Assembly: GCA_004557405.1 (NCBI GenBank)
Contig: SFDZ01000003.1
Span: forward strand, 123,745-187,744
DNA: 64,000 nucleotides
Origin: Bacteroidales bacterium
GTDB taxonomy: Bacteria; Bacteroidota; Bacteroidia; Bacteroidales; Paludibacteraceae
Reading direction: 5' to 3'
Below the pieces are notes generated by a model, which did no database searches, was not told where the DNA came from, and saw only the letters and a list, made by a program, of their open reading frames with translations. Shown here one piece after another: positions 8,412 through 16,123 of the stretch. Made by a program: the position numbers and the translations under genes. How positions within the stretch are numbered: position 1 is the first letter of the stretch; each line of letters starts with the position of its first letter.

Positions 8412-10061
8412 TTAACGATACATGAATCGTTTGATGCTCTTTTTCGGTGTCTTTTCGAACTCTTCGTGATAGATTTCGATAGCCGTAATCTGCTCGTAAG
8501 CAGGCAGCATGTGGTTCACTTCGACACGATTTTGTTCCATGATGCGCGCCAAGTCGTCGTCGCCCATGCCGTTTTTGAACGCCTCGTCGAAGTCGGGATA
8601 AACCAATCCGACCAATTTGTCGTCGCGTTGCACCACAATGCTCTCGGCCACAAACGGCATGTTGTTCAGTTTGTCCTCAATCTCTTCGGGATAGATGTTT
8701 TGTCCCGACGGACCGAGCAACATATTTTTGCTGCGGCCTTTGATAAAGACGTTGCCTTCGGCGTCGATAATGCCGAGGTCGCCCGTGTGCAGCCAGCCGT
8801 CGGCATCGAGAACCTGCGCCGTGGCTTTTTCGTTTTTGTAGTAACCCAGCATCACGTTCGGGCCTTTGCAGACGATTTCGCCAACGATGTTTTGCGGGTC
8901 GGGCGACAGCACTTTCACCTCCATATTCAGTGCCGCTTTACCACACGATGCCACCGCAAAATTATGCCAATCCTCATAACAAATTATCGGACCACACTCC
9001 GTCATGCCATAGCCTACGGTGTAGGGAAACTCGATGGATTTCATCAGTTTGTCGATATCCTGATTGAAGGCTGCTCCGCCAATAATTACTTCGAAGAAGT
9101 TGCCGCCGAACGCTTTGACCATCTCGTTGCGCACTTGTGCTCTGATTTGGCTGTTGATGTACGGCATTTTGAGCAGGAACTTCATGGTCGGCGTTTCGAG
9201 TTTCGGCAGCACGTTTTTCTTGATAATCTTCTCGATAATGAGCGGCACCGAAACGATAAGACGCGGTTTGATGTCGGCAAACGCCTTGAATATAAGGCTC
9301 GGGCTGGGCGTGCGTGTCAGGAAATAGAGATGACAGCCCACCGTGATTTCGTAAATAAATTCGAACGCTAAGCCGTACATGTGTGCCATCGGCAACATCG
9401 AGATGACGGCATCGCCTTGTTTGAGCGGCACGGCCGTATAGGCAAAATTCAGGTTCGACAGCAGACAACGATACGGCAACATCACGCCCTTCGAGTCACT
9501 CGTAGTACCCGACGTGTAGTTGATGATGGCCAATTCGTCGGCCTCTTCGTGATGATACGACACATGCTCCTTACGGAAATTTTTCGGATATTTGCGACCA
9601 AACAACTCGTTCAGATGCTCGCGTGCATAAGTCAGTTTATCGTTGCGCGACACCAACAGCGAGAAATCGTTCAGCAGCACCACGCCTTCGAGGTTTGGCA
9701 TCACATCGACATTCAGATTCTCCCAAACCATATCGCCCACAAAGAGCAGTTTGGCTTCGGAGTGGTTCACGATGCTATGCACATTGTCGGCCTTGAACTC
9801 GTGCAGAATGGGCACCGCTACGGCGCCGTAGGTTACAGTCGCTATGAAAGCCACGCCCCAATGCGAACTATTGCGCCCGCACAAGGCTATTTTGTCGCCT
9901 TTTTGCACACCGCTCTCTGCAAAGATAATGTGCATTTTTTCGATTTTGCGCGCCAAGTCTTTATATTGCAATGTAGCGCCATTGTAATCGGTCAACGCAT
10001 CAAAATCCCAATTGTTTTTGATGCTGTCTTCGATTGCTTTAATAAATCTTTCGTGTTGCAT
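8412..10061 (-). CDS. Long-chain acyl-CoA ligase / AMP-binding enzyme (paralogue 2)
   Basis: A 549-residue AMP-binding enzyme with the same motif order as its neighbour: NYTSGTTSDSKGVMLPY, GYGMTECGPIICYEDW, DGWLHTGDLGIID and the C-terminal lysine motif EKTPKKSIKRFMYR. It should ligate CoA to fatty acids. The start MQHERFIKAIEDS lies 30 bp downstream of a good promoter. The paralogue to the right of its stop shares long stretches of identical protein sequence in the C-terminal half, while the middle (residues ~150-300) has diverged more, which suggests duplication followed by conversion or selection on the C-terminal domain. Chain-length preference cannot be read from the sequence. Confidence 0.9.
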   Translation of the reverse strand: MQHERFIKAIEDSIKNNWDFDALTDYNGATLQYKDLARKIEKMHIIFAESGVQKGDKIALCGRNSSHWGVAFIATVTYGAVAVPILHEFKADNVHSIVNHSEAKLLFVGDMVWENLNVDVMPNLEGVVLLNDFSLLVSRNDKLTYAREHLNELFGRKYPKNFRKEHVSYHHEEADELAIINYTSGTTSDSKGVMLPYRCLLSNLNFAYTAVPLKQGDAVISMLPMAHMYGLAFEFIYEITVGCHLYFLTRTPSPSLIFKAFADIKPRLIVSVPLIIEKIIKKNVLPKLETPTMKFLLKMPYINSQIRAQVRNEMVKAFGGNFFEVIIGGAAFNQDIDKLMKSIEFPYTVGYGMTECGPIICYEDWHNFAVASCGKAALNMEVKVLSPDPQNIVGEIVCKGPNVMLGYYKNEKATAQVLDADGWLHTGDLGIIDAEGNVFIKGRSKNMLLGPSGQNIYPEEIEDKLNNMPFVAESIVVQRDDKLVGLVYPDFDEAFKNGMGDDDLARIMEQNRVEVNHMLPAYEQITAIEIYHEEFEKTPKKSIKRFMYR

Positions 10062-10091
10062 AATTGATTTGATTTGTTAAAAAACACGCCG

Positions 10092-10125
10092 CAAAGATAC
10101 AACTTTTTTTTGAAAAGAGCCCAAA
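10092..10125 (-). promoter_or_regulatory. Promoter of the acyl-CoA ligase genes
   Basis: On the minus strand TTTG (10125-10122), 22 bp, TATCTTTG (10099-10092), followed 30 bp later by the ATG at 10061. This fits the Bacteroidota TTTG/TAnnTTTG promoter with slightly long spacing. Confidence 0.72.
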
Positions 10126-10173
10126 ATCCACCGACAGGCATCCATTTTTTATCGCCAATCGCCTTCTACACAA

Positions 10174-10211
10174 CAACGGGTGCCGGCCGCTTCGGCTGCC
10201 GACACCCGTTG
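10174..10211. terminator. Inverted repeat, probable terminator
   Basis: 14-bp arms (caacgggtgccggc / gccgacacccgttg, one wobble) enclose a 10-nt loop between the methyltransferase gene and the acyl-CoA ligase promoter. The rest of 10062-10327 shows no gene; a possible short open frame on the plus strand lacks any recognisable feature. The minus-strand T-tract is poor, so termination is inferred from position. Confidence 0.5.
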
Positions 10212-10327
10212 AATCATGCCATTTTTTTCGGCAAGAAAATAACTCCATGTCAATTTATCAACGAGTTGCACATTGACACGTAGATACAAACTTACATGCA
10301 ACCAATACCTGTAATCGCTGTTTTTCT

Positions 10328-10864
10328 TTATCGCGTTCGGAACATTTTGGCCATTTCCCAGATGACGATGCCGGCTGCCACACTCACATTGAGCGAATGT
10401 TTCGTACCAAACTGCGGCAGTTCGAGGCAGGCATCGCTCGCATCGACCACGGCTTGATGTACACCTTTCACCTCGTTGCCCAGAACCACAGCGTATTTAC
10501 GTCCACGCTCCGGCACAAAATCGTCCATGCTGACACTGCCTTCGGCCTGTTCCACAGCCAACACCACATAGCCGGCCGCCTTGAGCGCTGACACCGCCGC
10601 GACAGCATCGGCTGCATACTGCCACTCGACCGTAAACTCGGCACCCAAGGCTGTTTTGTGAATTTCAGCATTGGGCGGCGTAGCAGTAATGCCGCACAAC
10701 ACGATGCGTTCCACACGGTAGGCATCGGCCGTGCGAAACACCGACCCGACATTGTGCAGGCTGCGCACATCGTCGAGCACGACAACGAGCGGAATTTTGT
10801 CGGCCGCAGCAAACTCCTCGGGCGACAGCCGTACAATCTCTTCGGTTTTCAGTTTACGATTCAC
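10328..10864 (-). CDS. TrmH/SpoU-family RNA 2'-O-ribose methyltransferase
   Basis: A 178-residue SPOUT-class enzyme. Family motif 1 is LDDVRSLHNVGSVFRTAD (~30-47), motif 2 is VVLGNEVKGV (~130-139) and motif 3 is LPQFGTKHSLNVSVAAGIV (~149-167), which together form the SAM-binding trefoil knot. It probably methylates a tRNA or rRNA ribose; the short length without an N-terminal substrate domain resembles TrmH/TrmL types. The start is GTG at 10864: no ATG is available, and homologues begin at this point. It has its own consensus promoter just upstream. The substrate cannot be assigned. Confidence 0.9.
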   Translation of the reverse strand: MNRKLKTEEIVRLSPEEFAAADKIPLVVVLDDVRSLHNVGSVFRTADAYRVERIVLCGITATPPNAEIHKTALGAEFTVEWQYAADAVAAVSALKAAGYVVLAVEQAEGSVSMDDFVPERGRKYAVVLGNEVKGVHQAVVDASDACLELPQFGTKHSLNVSVAAGIVIWEMAKMFRTR

Positions 10865-10894
10865 GCTGCAAAATATATTAACGTTTTATGTATG

Positions 10895-10926
10895 CAAAGT
10901 TACAAACTTTGCGCCAAAATACCAAA
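10895..10926 (-). promoter_or_regulatory. Promoter of the TrmH-family gene
   Basis: Minus strand TTTG (10926-10923), exactly 20 bp, TAACTTTG (10902-10895). The -7 box is one arm of a small dyad (caaagtt, aca, aactttg at 10895-10911). Confidence 0.82.
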
Positions 10927-10983
10927 ACCAAAACCTTCTTTTACAAAAAAAAGTGCCGTGCTTCGCCGACAATCCACTGACAA

Positions 10984-11025
10984 TAAAAAAAAAAGCGAAA
11001 CAACTGAAAATCAGTCATTTCGCTT
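10984..11025 (-). terminator. Terminator downstream of tRNA-Arg
   Basis: A hairpin with arms aagcgaaa / tttcgctt (two internal mismatches further in) is followed on the minus strand by about ten T residues. Confidence 0.85.
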
Positions 11026-11034
11026 GCTAATCAG

Positions 11035-11106
11035 TAGCCCCGCCGGGAATCGAACCCGGATCTAAAGTTTAGGAAACTCGTATTCTATCCATTGAACTAC
11101 AAGGCC
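11035..11106 (-). tRNA. tRNA-Arg (anticodon CCT)
   Basis: The minus strand folds as a cloverleaf: acceptor GGCCTTG / CGGGGCT with several G-T pairs, D stem GTTC/GAAT, anticodon stem CGAGT/ACTTT with loop TTCCTAA (anticodon CCT, reading AGG), and T arm CCGGG-TTCGAAT-CCCGG. The variable loop is short (AGAT), the 27-43 pair is a mismatch, and no CCA is encoded. It has its own promoter and terminator, so it is an independent unit between recO and trmH. Confidence 0.9.
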
Positions 11107-11117
11107 GAATGAGGATG

Positions 11118-11149
11118 CAAAAGTAACATTTTTTTGCGGGTTATGCAAA
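11118..11149 (-). promoter_or_regulatory. Promoter of tRNA-Arg
   Basis: Minus strand TTTG (11149-11146), 20 bp, TACTTTTG (11125-11118), 11 nt before the tRNA 5' end. Spacing is ideal. Confidence 0.82.
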
Positions 11150-11151
11150 TT

Positions 11152-11865
11152 TCAGGCAAATAGTTGTCGCAGCACTTCAAACGACTTCACTTCGCCAAAA
11201 TCGGGCAAATGCAACCGATAGTAAGTCAGAATCTTATCCAAAATGTCGCTGCGCTGCGCTCCCGAGAGCGCAAACAGATACATATTTGCATAATCCATAC
11301 GCATCAGTTGGGCAAAAACCTCGGTTTGCGCCACATCCAATGTGTGCACATTAGTTTGTACGTCCACAAACGAACTATTCTCCATATCGAACAAAACACC
11401 GGCATGAAAATCGCTCAAATTCGGAAAAAAGCCCAAAAAATAGGTCATTTTGATGAGAAAAACCAAATGAAAATTGGCAACGCCGCGTTCCACCCGGTTG
11501 AGCACCGCCACCGAGTCGGCCACAAAATCGAACAAACGCACATCGGCCGGCGACTCGCGCAGCGCCCGACACAATATTTCGCACAAAAACAACGCCATCG
11601 CATTCTTGGCAGGATTGCCGGCAATGCCATCGTACAACGCCAAAGGCGCACTCTCGCGCAAAAACTGAAACTGTCGGTTGGGACGCACATCCATCACCAC
11701 ATCGACCAACGACAACGGCTGCATCAGCACCGGCGGCAGCGGCGACCGACGACGCCCCTTCACCATGCACGACAACAACCCATGTTCGCGCGACAACACT
11801 TGCACGATATGTCCACTCTCGCCATAGCGAAACGTATGTAACACAATCACTTGCTCATGCGTCAT
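11152..11865 (-). CDS. recO: DNA repair protein RecO
   Basis: A 237-residue protein with the RecO N-terminal OB fold (MTHEQVIVLHTFRYGESGHIVQVLSREHGLLSCMVKG broken by typical beta strands, ~1-80) followed by an all-helical C-terminal domain (NAMALFLCEILCRAL, LIKMTYFLGFFPNL). RecO anneals single strands and, with RecR, loads RecA on SSB-coated DNA. No zinc-finger cysteine set is evident. It starts 3 bp after the dprA stop, so the two RecA-loading mediators are co-transcribed from the promoter before the VanZ-like gene. Confidence 0.93.
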   Translation of the reverse strand: MTHEQVIVLHTFRYGESGHIVQVLSREHGLLSCMVKGRRRSPLPPVLMQPLSLVDVVMDVRPNRQFQFLRESAPLALYDGIAGNPAKNAMALFLCEILCRALRESPADVRLFDFVADSVAVLNRVERGVANFHLVFLIKMTYFLGFFPNLSDFHAGVLFDMENSSFVDVQTNVHTLDVAQTEVFAQLMRMDYANMYLFALSGAQRSDILDKILTYYRLHLPDFGEVKSFEVLRQLFA

Positions 11866-11868
11866 AGG

Positions 11869-12981
11869 TCATCGTACTATTTTGTAGTGGCTGCCGGGCA
11901 ACGCCTGCACCAAGCCCTTGAACTCCATCTGCACCAACAAGCCCAACAATTTTTGCAACGGGATACCGCTACGCAGCGCCAAATGGTTGATGTAAACCGC
12001 ATCGTCGGCACGCAACACCTCGACAATGGTCTGCTCGTCGGCAGTCAGCGCAGCGAACAACTCCTGCTGACGTTCGCGCGGCAACGCTTGCGTATCCCAA
12101 CACATAAATTTGGCCAAATCGTCGGCCGACTGCACCAGCACCGCTTGATTTTTGTAAATCAGTTGATTACATCCCTGCGACTGCACATCGGTGGCGCGTC
12201 CGGGCACGGCAAACACGTCGCGGTCGTAGTCGTTAGCCAATTCGGCCGTTATCAGCGAACCGCCCTTCAATGCCGACTCGACCACCAGCACAGCATCGCA
12301 CATGCCTGCCACAATGCGGTTACGCGCCACGAAATTGGGTGCCAGCGGCTCCGTCTGATTCATATATTCGGTCAGCACGGCGCCACCCTGCTCTATCATT
12401 TTTTGCGCCACCGTTCTATTGGCCGACGGATAGATGCGATCCAAGCCATGCGCCACCACACCGAACGTACGCACGCCGTGGTCGAGCGCGGCTTTGTGCG
12501 CTGCCACATCGGCGCCATAAGCCAAACCGCTGACTATTGTCAAGTCGGGTTGCATCTGCGCCAAATCGCTCACTATGCGTTGACAAACCTCCTTGCCGTA
12601 AGGTGTCAGTTTGCGCGTACCGACAATGGCCAGAAAACGCCCCGAATTGAAATCGGTCGTGCCTTTGGAATAGAGCAAAACCGGCGCATCGGCACACTCT
12701 TTGAGCCTATACGGATAAGAAGCGTCGGTGAAAAAATGCGTATCGATGCCATATTTGGCCACAAACTCCACCTCCTCGTCGGCGCGCGCCAACACCTGCT
12801 GATGCGTAATGTTATCGGCCAAGCAGTCGCCTATGCCTTGAATTTTGCGCAACGTTTCGGGACGTTCGCGAAACACCGCTTCGGGAGAGCCCAAATAGGC
12901 CACCAGATTGCGGGCATTGACCGGCCCGATGCCGTTAAGCAGCGTCAAGCCTATCTGATAACGTAACGTGTCGGGGTTCAT
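11869..12981 (-). CDS. dprA: DNA-processing protein DprA
   Basis: A 370-residue protein with an N-terminal SAM/HhH-like region (LLNGIGPVNARNLVAYLG), the DprA Rossmann core (FLAIVGTRKLTPYGKEVCQRI, IVSGLAYGADVAAHKAALD, GGAVLTEY, RNRIVAGMCDAVLVVES) and a C-terminal winged helix (~310-370). DprA binds ssDNA and loads RecA during transformation or repair. The ATG at 12981 overlaps the stop of the VanZ-like gene as ATGA, which decides the start over a longer form beginning at 13020. recO follows after 3 bp. No other competence gene is in the window. Confidence 0.94.
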   Translation of the reverse strand: MNPDTLRYQIGLTLLNGIGPVNARNLVAYLGSPEAVFRERPETLRKIQGIGDCLADNITHQQVLARADEEVEFVAKYGIDTHFFTDASYPYRLKECADAPVLLYSKGTTDFNSGRFLAIVGTRKLTPYGKEVCQRIVSDLAQMQPDLTIVSGLAYGADVAAHKAALDHGVRTFGVVAHGLDRIYPSANRTVAQKMIEQGGAVLTEYMNQTEPLAPNFVARNRIVAGMCDAVLVVESALKGGSLITAELANDYDRDVFAVPGRATDVQSQGCNQLIYKNQAVLVQSADDLAKFMCWDTQALPRERQQELFAALTADEQTIVEVLRADDAVYINHLALRSGIPLQKLLGLLVQMEFKGLVQALPGSHYKIVR

Positions 12982-13352
12982 CGTCGGTGCCAATAGAAAA
13001 ACAAATATGCAGCAAGGCAAAACAGGCCGCTACCAGCCACATCGGCCAGCAAATCGAGCCACGAAGCGGAGCGCGATACCGTGAATACGCCTTGCAAAAT
13101 CTCCATCAATCCGCCCAAAAACAACGCATACAGCGCCACCACACACATCCATTTGGAGCGGTCGGATGGCGCCTGTCGGTACAAATCGACAAACAAGATG
13201 AACGACAACACGAAGTACAAAATGAGATGTACCCACTTGTCGCCATGCGGCATGTGCGGCAGCGTATCGGCCGAAAACGGTACCAACGACACCACCGCAA
13301 TGATGCACGTAAAACAGAACGTTTTCCAATAACAAGTCAGCAAACGGTACAT
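12978..13352 (-). CDS. VanZ-like membrane protein
   Basis: A 124-residue protein with four hydrophobic segments (WKTFCFTCIIAVVSLVPF, WVHLILYFVLSFILFVDL, CVVALYALFLGGLMEILQG, DLLADVAGSGLFCLAAYLFF). The pattern HGDKWVHL, LMEILQ and SWLDLLADVAG is characteristic of VanZ-like proteins (PF04892). In this family the conserved polar residues lie at the helix ends, but no biochemical role is established for stand-alone members. It overlaps dprA by 4 bp and is first in the operon, behind a consensus promoter. Confidence 0.85.
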   Translation of the reverse strand: MYRLLTCYWKTFCFTCIIAVVSLVPFSADTLPHMPHGDKWVHLILYFVLSFILFVDLYRQAPSDRSKWMCVVALYALFLGGLMEILQGVFTVSRSASWLDLLADVAGSGLFCLAAYLFFYWHRR

Positions 13353-13402
13353 TTTTTACAAACGTTTTTTTGGGGCGCACGACCACGATACGCACGATGT
13401 TG

Positions 13403-13434
13403 CAAAAATACAACAAAAAACGGCAAAATGCAAA
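13403..13434 (-). promoter_or_regulatory. Promoter of the VanZ-like/dprA/recO operon
   Basis: Minus strand TTTG (13434-13431), 20 bp, TATTTTTG (13410-13403), about 50 nt before the ATG at 13352. Confidence 0.82.
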
Positions 13435-13474
13435 TGGTAGAACCAATTATTTTAGAGTGTCAGCAACAAGCAAA

Positions 13475-13498
13475 GAACTCCCCGTAACCGAAGAGTTC
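13475..13498 (-). terminator. Terminator after deoC
   Basis: Minus strand hairpin GAACTCTT / GGGAGTTC (two G-T pairs), 8-nt loop, followed by TTTGCTTGTTG. It ends the rnr-to-deoC operon. Confidence 0.65.
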
Positions 13499-13530
13499 CT
13501 GCACACTAAATAAACTATTTCCGTGCGGAT

Positions 13531-14415
13531 TTAGAAATATTTCACCTCTTTGCCTTCGATGCTGCTGAGCAAATTGTTGGCCAAACGGCTTGCTCCGAAA
13601 CGGAACAATTTGTTGTTCAACCATTCGTCGCCAAGCACGGCTTTCACCACGCTGTAGAATTTCACAGCCTCTTCGGTGGTCGATACGCCGCCGGCCGGTT
13701 TGAAACCGATTTTGATGCCGGTCTTCTCGTAATACTCTTTGATGGCACCGCACATCACATACGCTGCTTCGAGTGTGGCGGCCGGTTCGGTTTTGCCGGT
13801 CGATGTTTTGATGAAATCGGCACCGGCAGCGATGGCCAGCAACGAAGCCTGTTTCACTTCGACAGCCGAGCGCAAGGCACCACTTTCGAGAATCACTTTC
13901 AGATGTGCTTTGCCGCAGGCGGCTTTCAGTTCGCGCAATTCGTCGTACACTTCGCTGTGCAATCCGCTGAAGAATTTACCGATGGAGATGACCACATCAA
14001 TCTCGTCGGCACCGGCTTTGACGGTCATAGCCGTTTCGGCCACTTTCACTTCGATGAACGACTGCGAAGCCGGGAAACAGGCAGCCACCGCCGCAATGTT
14101 CACGCCGTTTTCTTTGTCGAGCACAGCGCGCGACACCGGCACCAATGCCGGATAAACGCACACGGCAGCCACATTGGGCAATCCGGGGAAATTTTGCGGA
14201 AAGTCGTTGACTTTCTGCATCATACGACCGATTTTATCTTCGGTGTCGGTGCCATTCAGCGAGGTCAGGTCGATGGAGTTCAGACATTTTTTCCACACTT
14301 CCACATTGTTGTTGGCATCGTAGTTTTCGGCTACAATTTTTTCGACAGCGGCCTTCACTTCGGCATCGCTCAGGTTGCAGTTGTACTGTGCGTACAATTC
14401 TTTCATTTTTTCCAT
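13531..14415 (-). CDS. deoC: Deoxyribose-phosphate aldolase
   Basis: A 294-residue DeoC TIM-barrel enzyme that converts deoxyribose 5-phosphate to glyceraldehyde 3-phosphate and acetaldehyde in deoxynucleoside salvage. The catalytic triad is visible: Asp in GADEIDVV, the Schiff-base lysine in DFIKTSTGK and the proton-relay lysine in IGFKPAGGVST. About 35 extra N-terminal residues precede the barrel, giving a protein somewhat longer than the E. coli enzyme, as is common in Bacteroidales. It follows dtd after 36 bp and is the last gene of the operon. Confidence 0.95.
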   Translation of the reverse strand: MEKMKELYAQYNCNLSDAEVKAAVEKIVAENYDANNNVEVWKKCLNSIDLTSLNGTDTEDKIGRMMQKVNDFPQNFPGLPNVAAVCVYPALVPVSRAVLDKENGVNIAAVAACFPASQSFIEVKVAETAMTVKAGADEIDVVISIGKFFSGLHSEVYDELRELKAACGKAHLKVILESGALRSAVEVKQASLLAIAAGADFIKTSTGKTEPAATLEAAYVMCGAIKEYYEKTGIKIGFKPAGGVSTTEEAVKFYSVVKAVLGDEWLNNKLFRFGASRLANNLLSSIEGKEVKYF

Positions 14416-14451
14416 GATAAATAATTTAAGATGATTGTTGATAATGTTTAT

Positions 14452-14904
14452 TCATTCTTTGTTTTTCGAATCTATCCAGATGGTAACGGGTCCGTCGTTC
14501 AGCAATTCCACTTTCATGTCGGCACCAAAAGTGCCTGTCATGACAGGTTTTCCCAGTTTCTGCGACGCGATTCGGCAAAAACTTTCGTACAACGGCACGG
14601 CCACGTCGGGTTTCGAGGCTTTGATGTACGACGGTCGATTGCCTTTTGCCGTCGATGCTTGCAACGTAAACTGGCTCACTATCAGCAGGTCGCCGCCGGT
14701 GTCGAGCAGCGAGCGATTCATCACGCCATGCTCGTCGTTGAATATGCGCAAATGGACGATTTTGTTCGTCAGCCATTCCACATCTTGCTGATTGTCAGCA
14801 TCTTCGATACCAACCAACACCAACAATCCGTCGGCAATATGTGCTTTCACGTTACCATCAATGGTAACCGAGGCATGCGCCACCCGTTGTATTAAAATCC
14901 GCAT
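14452..14904 (-). CDS. dtd: D-aminoacyl-tRNA deacylase
   Basis: A 150-residue DTD. It has the family-defining SQFTL motif (~78-82) and the cross-subunit NDGPVTIW motif (~137-143) that together enforce chiral proofreading, and begins with MRILIQRVAHASVTIDG, typical for DTD. It hydrolyses D-amino acids (and glycine mischarged on tRNA-Ala) from tRNA. It sits 44 bp after the C_GCxxG_C_C gene and 36 bp before deoC on the same strand. Confidence 0.96.
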   Translation of the reverse strand: MRILIQRVAHASVTIDGNVKAHIADGLLVLVGIEDADNQQDVEWLTNKIVHLRIFNDEHGVMNRSLLDTGGDLLIVSQFTLQASTAKGNRPSYIKASKPDVAVPLYESFCRIASQKLGKPVMTGTFGADMKVELLNDGPVTIWIDSKNKE

Positions 14905-14948
14905 AAGTTGTTACAGTGTGCAAATGTAACAATTTTTTTTGGAACTTT

Positions 14949-15413
14949 TTACAAGTTGGCGAGTTTTTTTCCGACAATTTCGGCGGCAAGGTGTACCAAT
15001 TCGGCACAGGGACGTTTTTTGTAGTACGTTTCGGTGCGTGTTTCGGGTGTTGGCGCGTCGTGTTGGTGGTCGAGTCCGAGCAGTTCGCGGCAGATAATAG
15101 ATCCGTTTTCGGCCTTAAATTCGGCAGCAAGTTCCTGCACCATGCGATAGTTGGCGGTTTTGGCGTCTTTGTCCTGCGGATTGTTGGCCGGGATGGCCAG
15201 CCCTGCCAGCAGAAACATACCACTGCAAGCGCCGCACACTTCGCGCAAGCGTCCCATGCCGCCACCAAGCGGTGCGCTGATTTTGGCCGCCATATCGACA
15301 TCCATATCGAACAAATCGGCATAGGCCATATACACCGACTGCGCACAGTTGTACCCTGCGCGGAAATAATTTTCGGCTTGTGCAGCCCGTTTTGCTACAT
15401 CAATGTTTTTCAT
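14949..15413 (-). CDS. C_GCxxG_C_C family (putative redox) protein
   Basis: A 154-residue protein with the family's spaced cysteines: GYNCAQSV (~22), VCGACSGMF within GGGMGRLREVCGACSG (~55-70), ICRELLG (~108) and RPCAELV (~138). The pattern suggests a bound metal or Fe-S cofactor or a redox-active thiol set, but the function is not established. The ATG at 15413 shares one base with the stop of the SIMPL gene (TGATG), which decides this start over a longer frame reaching 15500. It is translationally coupled to that gene. Confidence 0.87.
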   Translation of the reverse strand: MKNIDVAKRAAQAENYFRAGYNCAQSVYMAYADLFDMDVDMAAKISAPLGGGMGRLREVCGACSGMFLLAGLAIPANNPQDKDAKTANYRMVQELAAEFKAENGSIICRELLGLDHQHDAPTPETRTETYYKKRPCAELVHLAAEIVGKKLANL

Positions 15414-16117
15414 CAGTCTTCCAAATAGTATTCTACGGTTGTAACTACGCGCACCGTCTTGATGTCGGGCGTATTGGCGTCGCGGTCGGTAATGGAGCAT
15501 TGCCCTTGCGAAGCGCGCCTTATCCGGCCAAGTTTGCTGTCGCTGTCGTCGGCAAATTTTTCGGCAGCGGCGCGTGCATTTTTGGTAGCCTCTTCTATCA
15601 TGGCCGGTTTCACATCATTCAGTCCGGTGAAGTCGTAGGTAACATTGTAGCGATAGTCGCCGGCCACCAGCGCCACGCCTTTTTTGAGCAATTCGCTCTG
15701 CTGTGCCATCAGGTGTTTCACTTTATCGACGTCGGAACTTGAGATGGTAACCACCGATGTTACATTGTAGCGATACGGCGGGCGTTCGGAGAGGTAGCGT
15801 TCGGCCTGCAAATCGACGATTTCGGGTGCGGCGATGCTGATGTCGGAGGCTGCAATGCCATAGGATTCCACAAAATCGGTGATGATTTTGTTTTTGGCAT
15901 TGATGTTGGTGTACAAGTCCTGCAAGTTATCGCCTATCTCTTTGAACACCAGCGGGCAAACCACTTTGTCGGCAGGGAACTCTTTGACGGACAATCCCTT
16001 GACGGTAACGCAGCGGTCGCGATCGGTAAAATGATCAAGCGCACACTTCAGCAATACGCCGAATGTTACGATGCCTGCAGCCACAATGGCAGCAGCGACG
16101 ATTCGATTTTTGTCCAT
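15413..16117 (-). CDS. SIMPL-domain (DUF541) membrane-anchored protein
   Basis: A 234-residue protein with one N-terminal membrane segment (IVAAAIVAAGIVTFGVLLKCAL) and a large periplasmic SIMPL domain: RCVTVKGLSVKEFPADKVVCP, the central YNVTSVVTISSSDVDKV and a C-terminal EATKNARAAAEKFADDSDSKLG. SIMPL proteins oligomerise and have been linked to stress tolerance and outer-membrane integrity; the molecular role is unclear. It follows rnr by 6 bp and overlaps the next gene by 1 bp. Confidence 0.88.
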   Translation of the reverse strand: MDKNRIVAAAIVAAGIVTFGVLLKCALDHFTDRDRCVTVKGLSVKEFPADKVVCPLVFKEIGDNLQDLYTNINAKNKIITDFVESYGIAASDISIAAPEIVDLQAERYLSERPPYRYNVTSVVTISSSDVDKVKHLMAQQSELLKKGVALVAGDYRYNVTYDFTGLNDVKPAMIEEATKNARAAAEKFADDSDSKLGRIRRASQGQCSITDRDANTPDIKTVRVVTTVEYYLED

Positions 16118-16123
16118 AGTTTT

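Noticed and set aside
10074..10283. Possible 69-residue plus-strand gene between the acyl-CoA ligase promoter and trmH
   Set aside because: It runs through a promoter and a hairpin, has no start context and no family resemblance.
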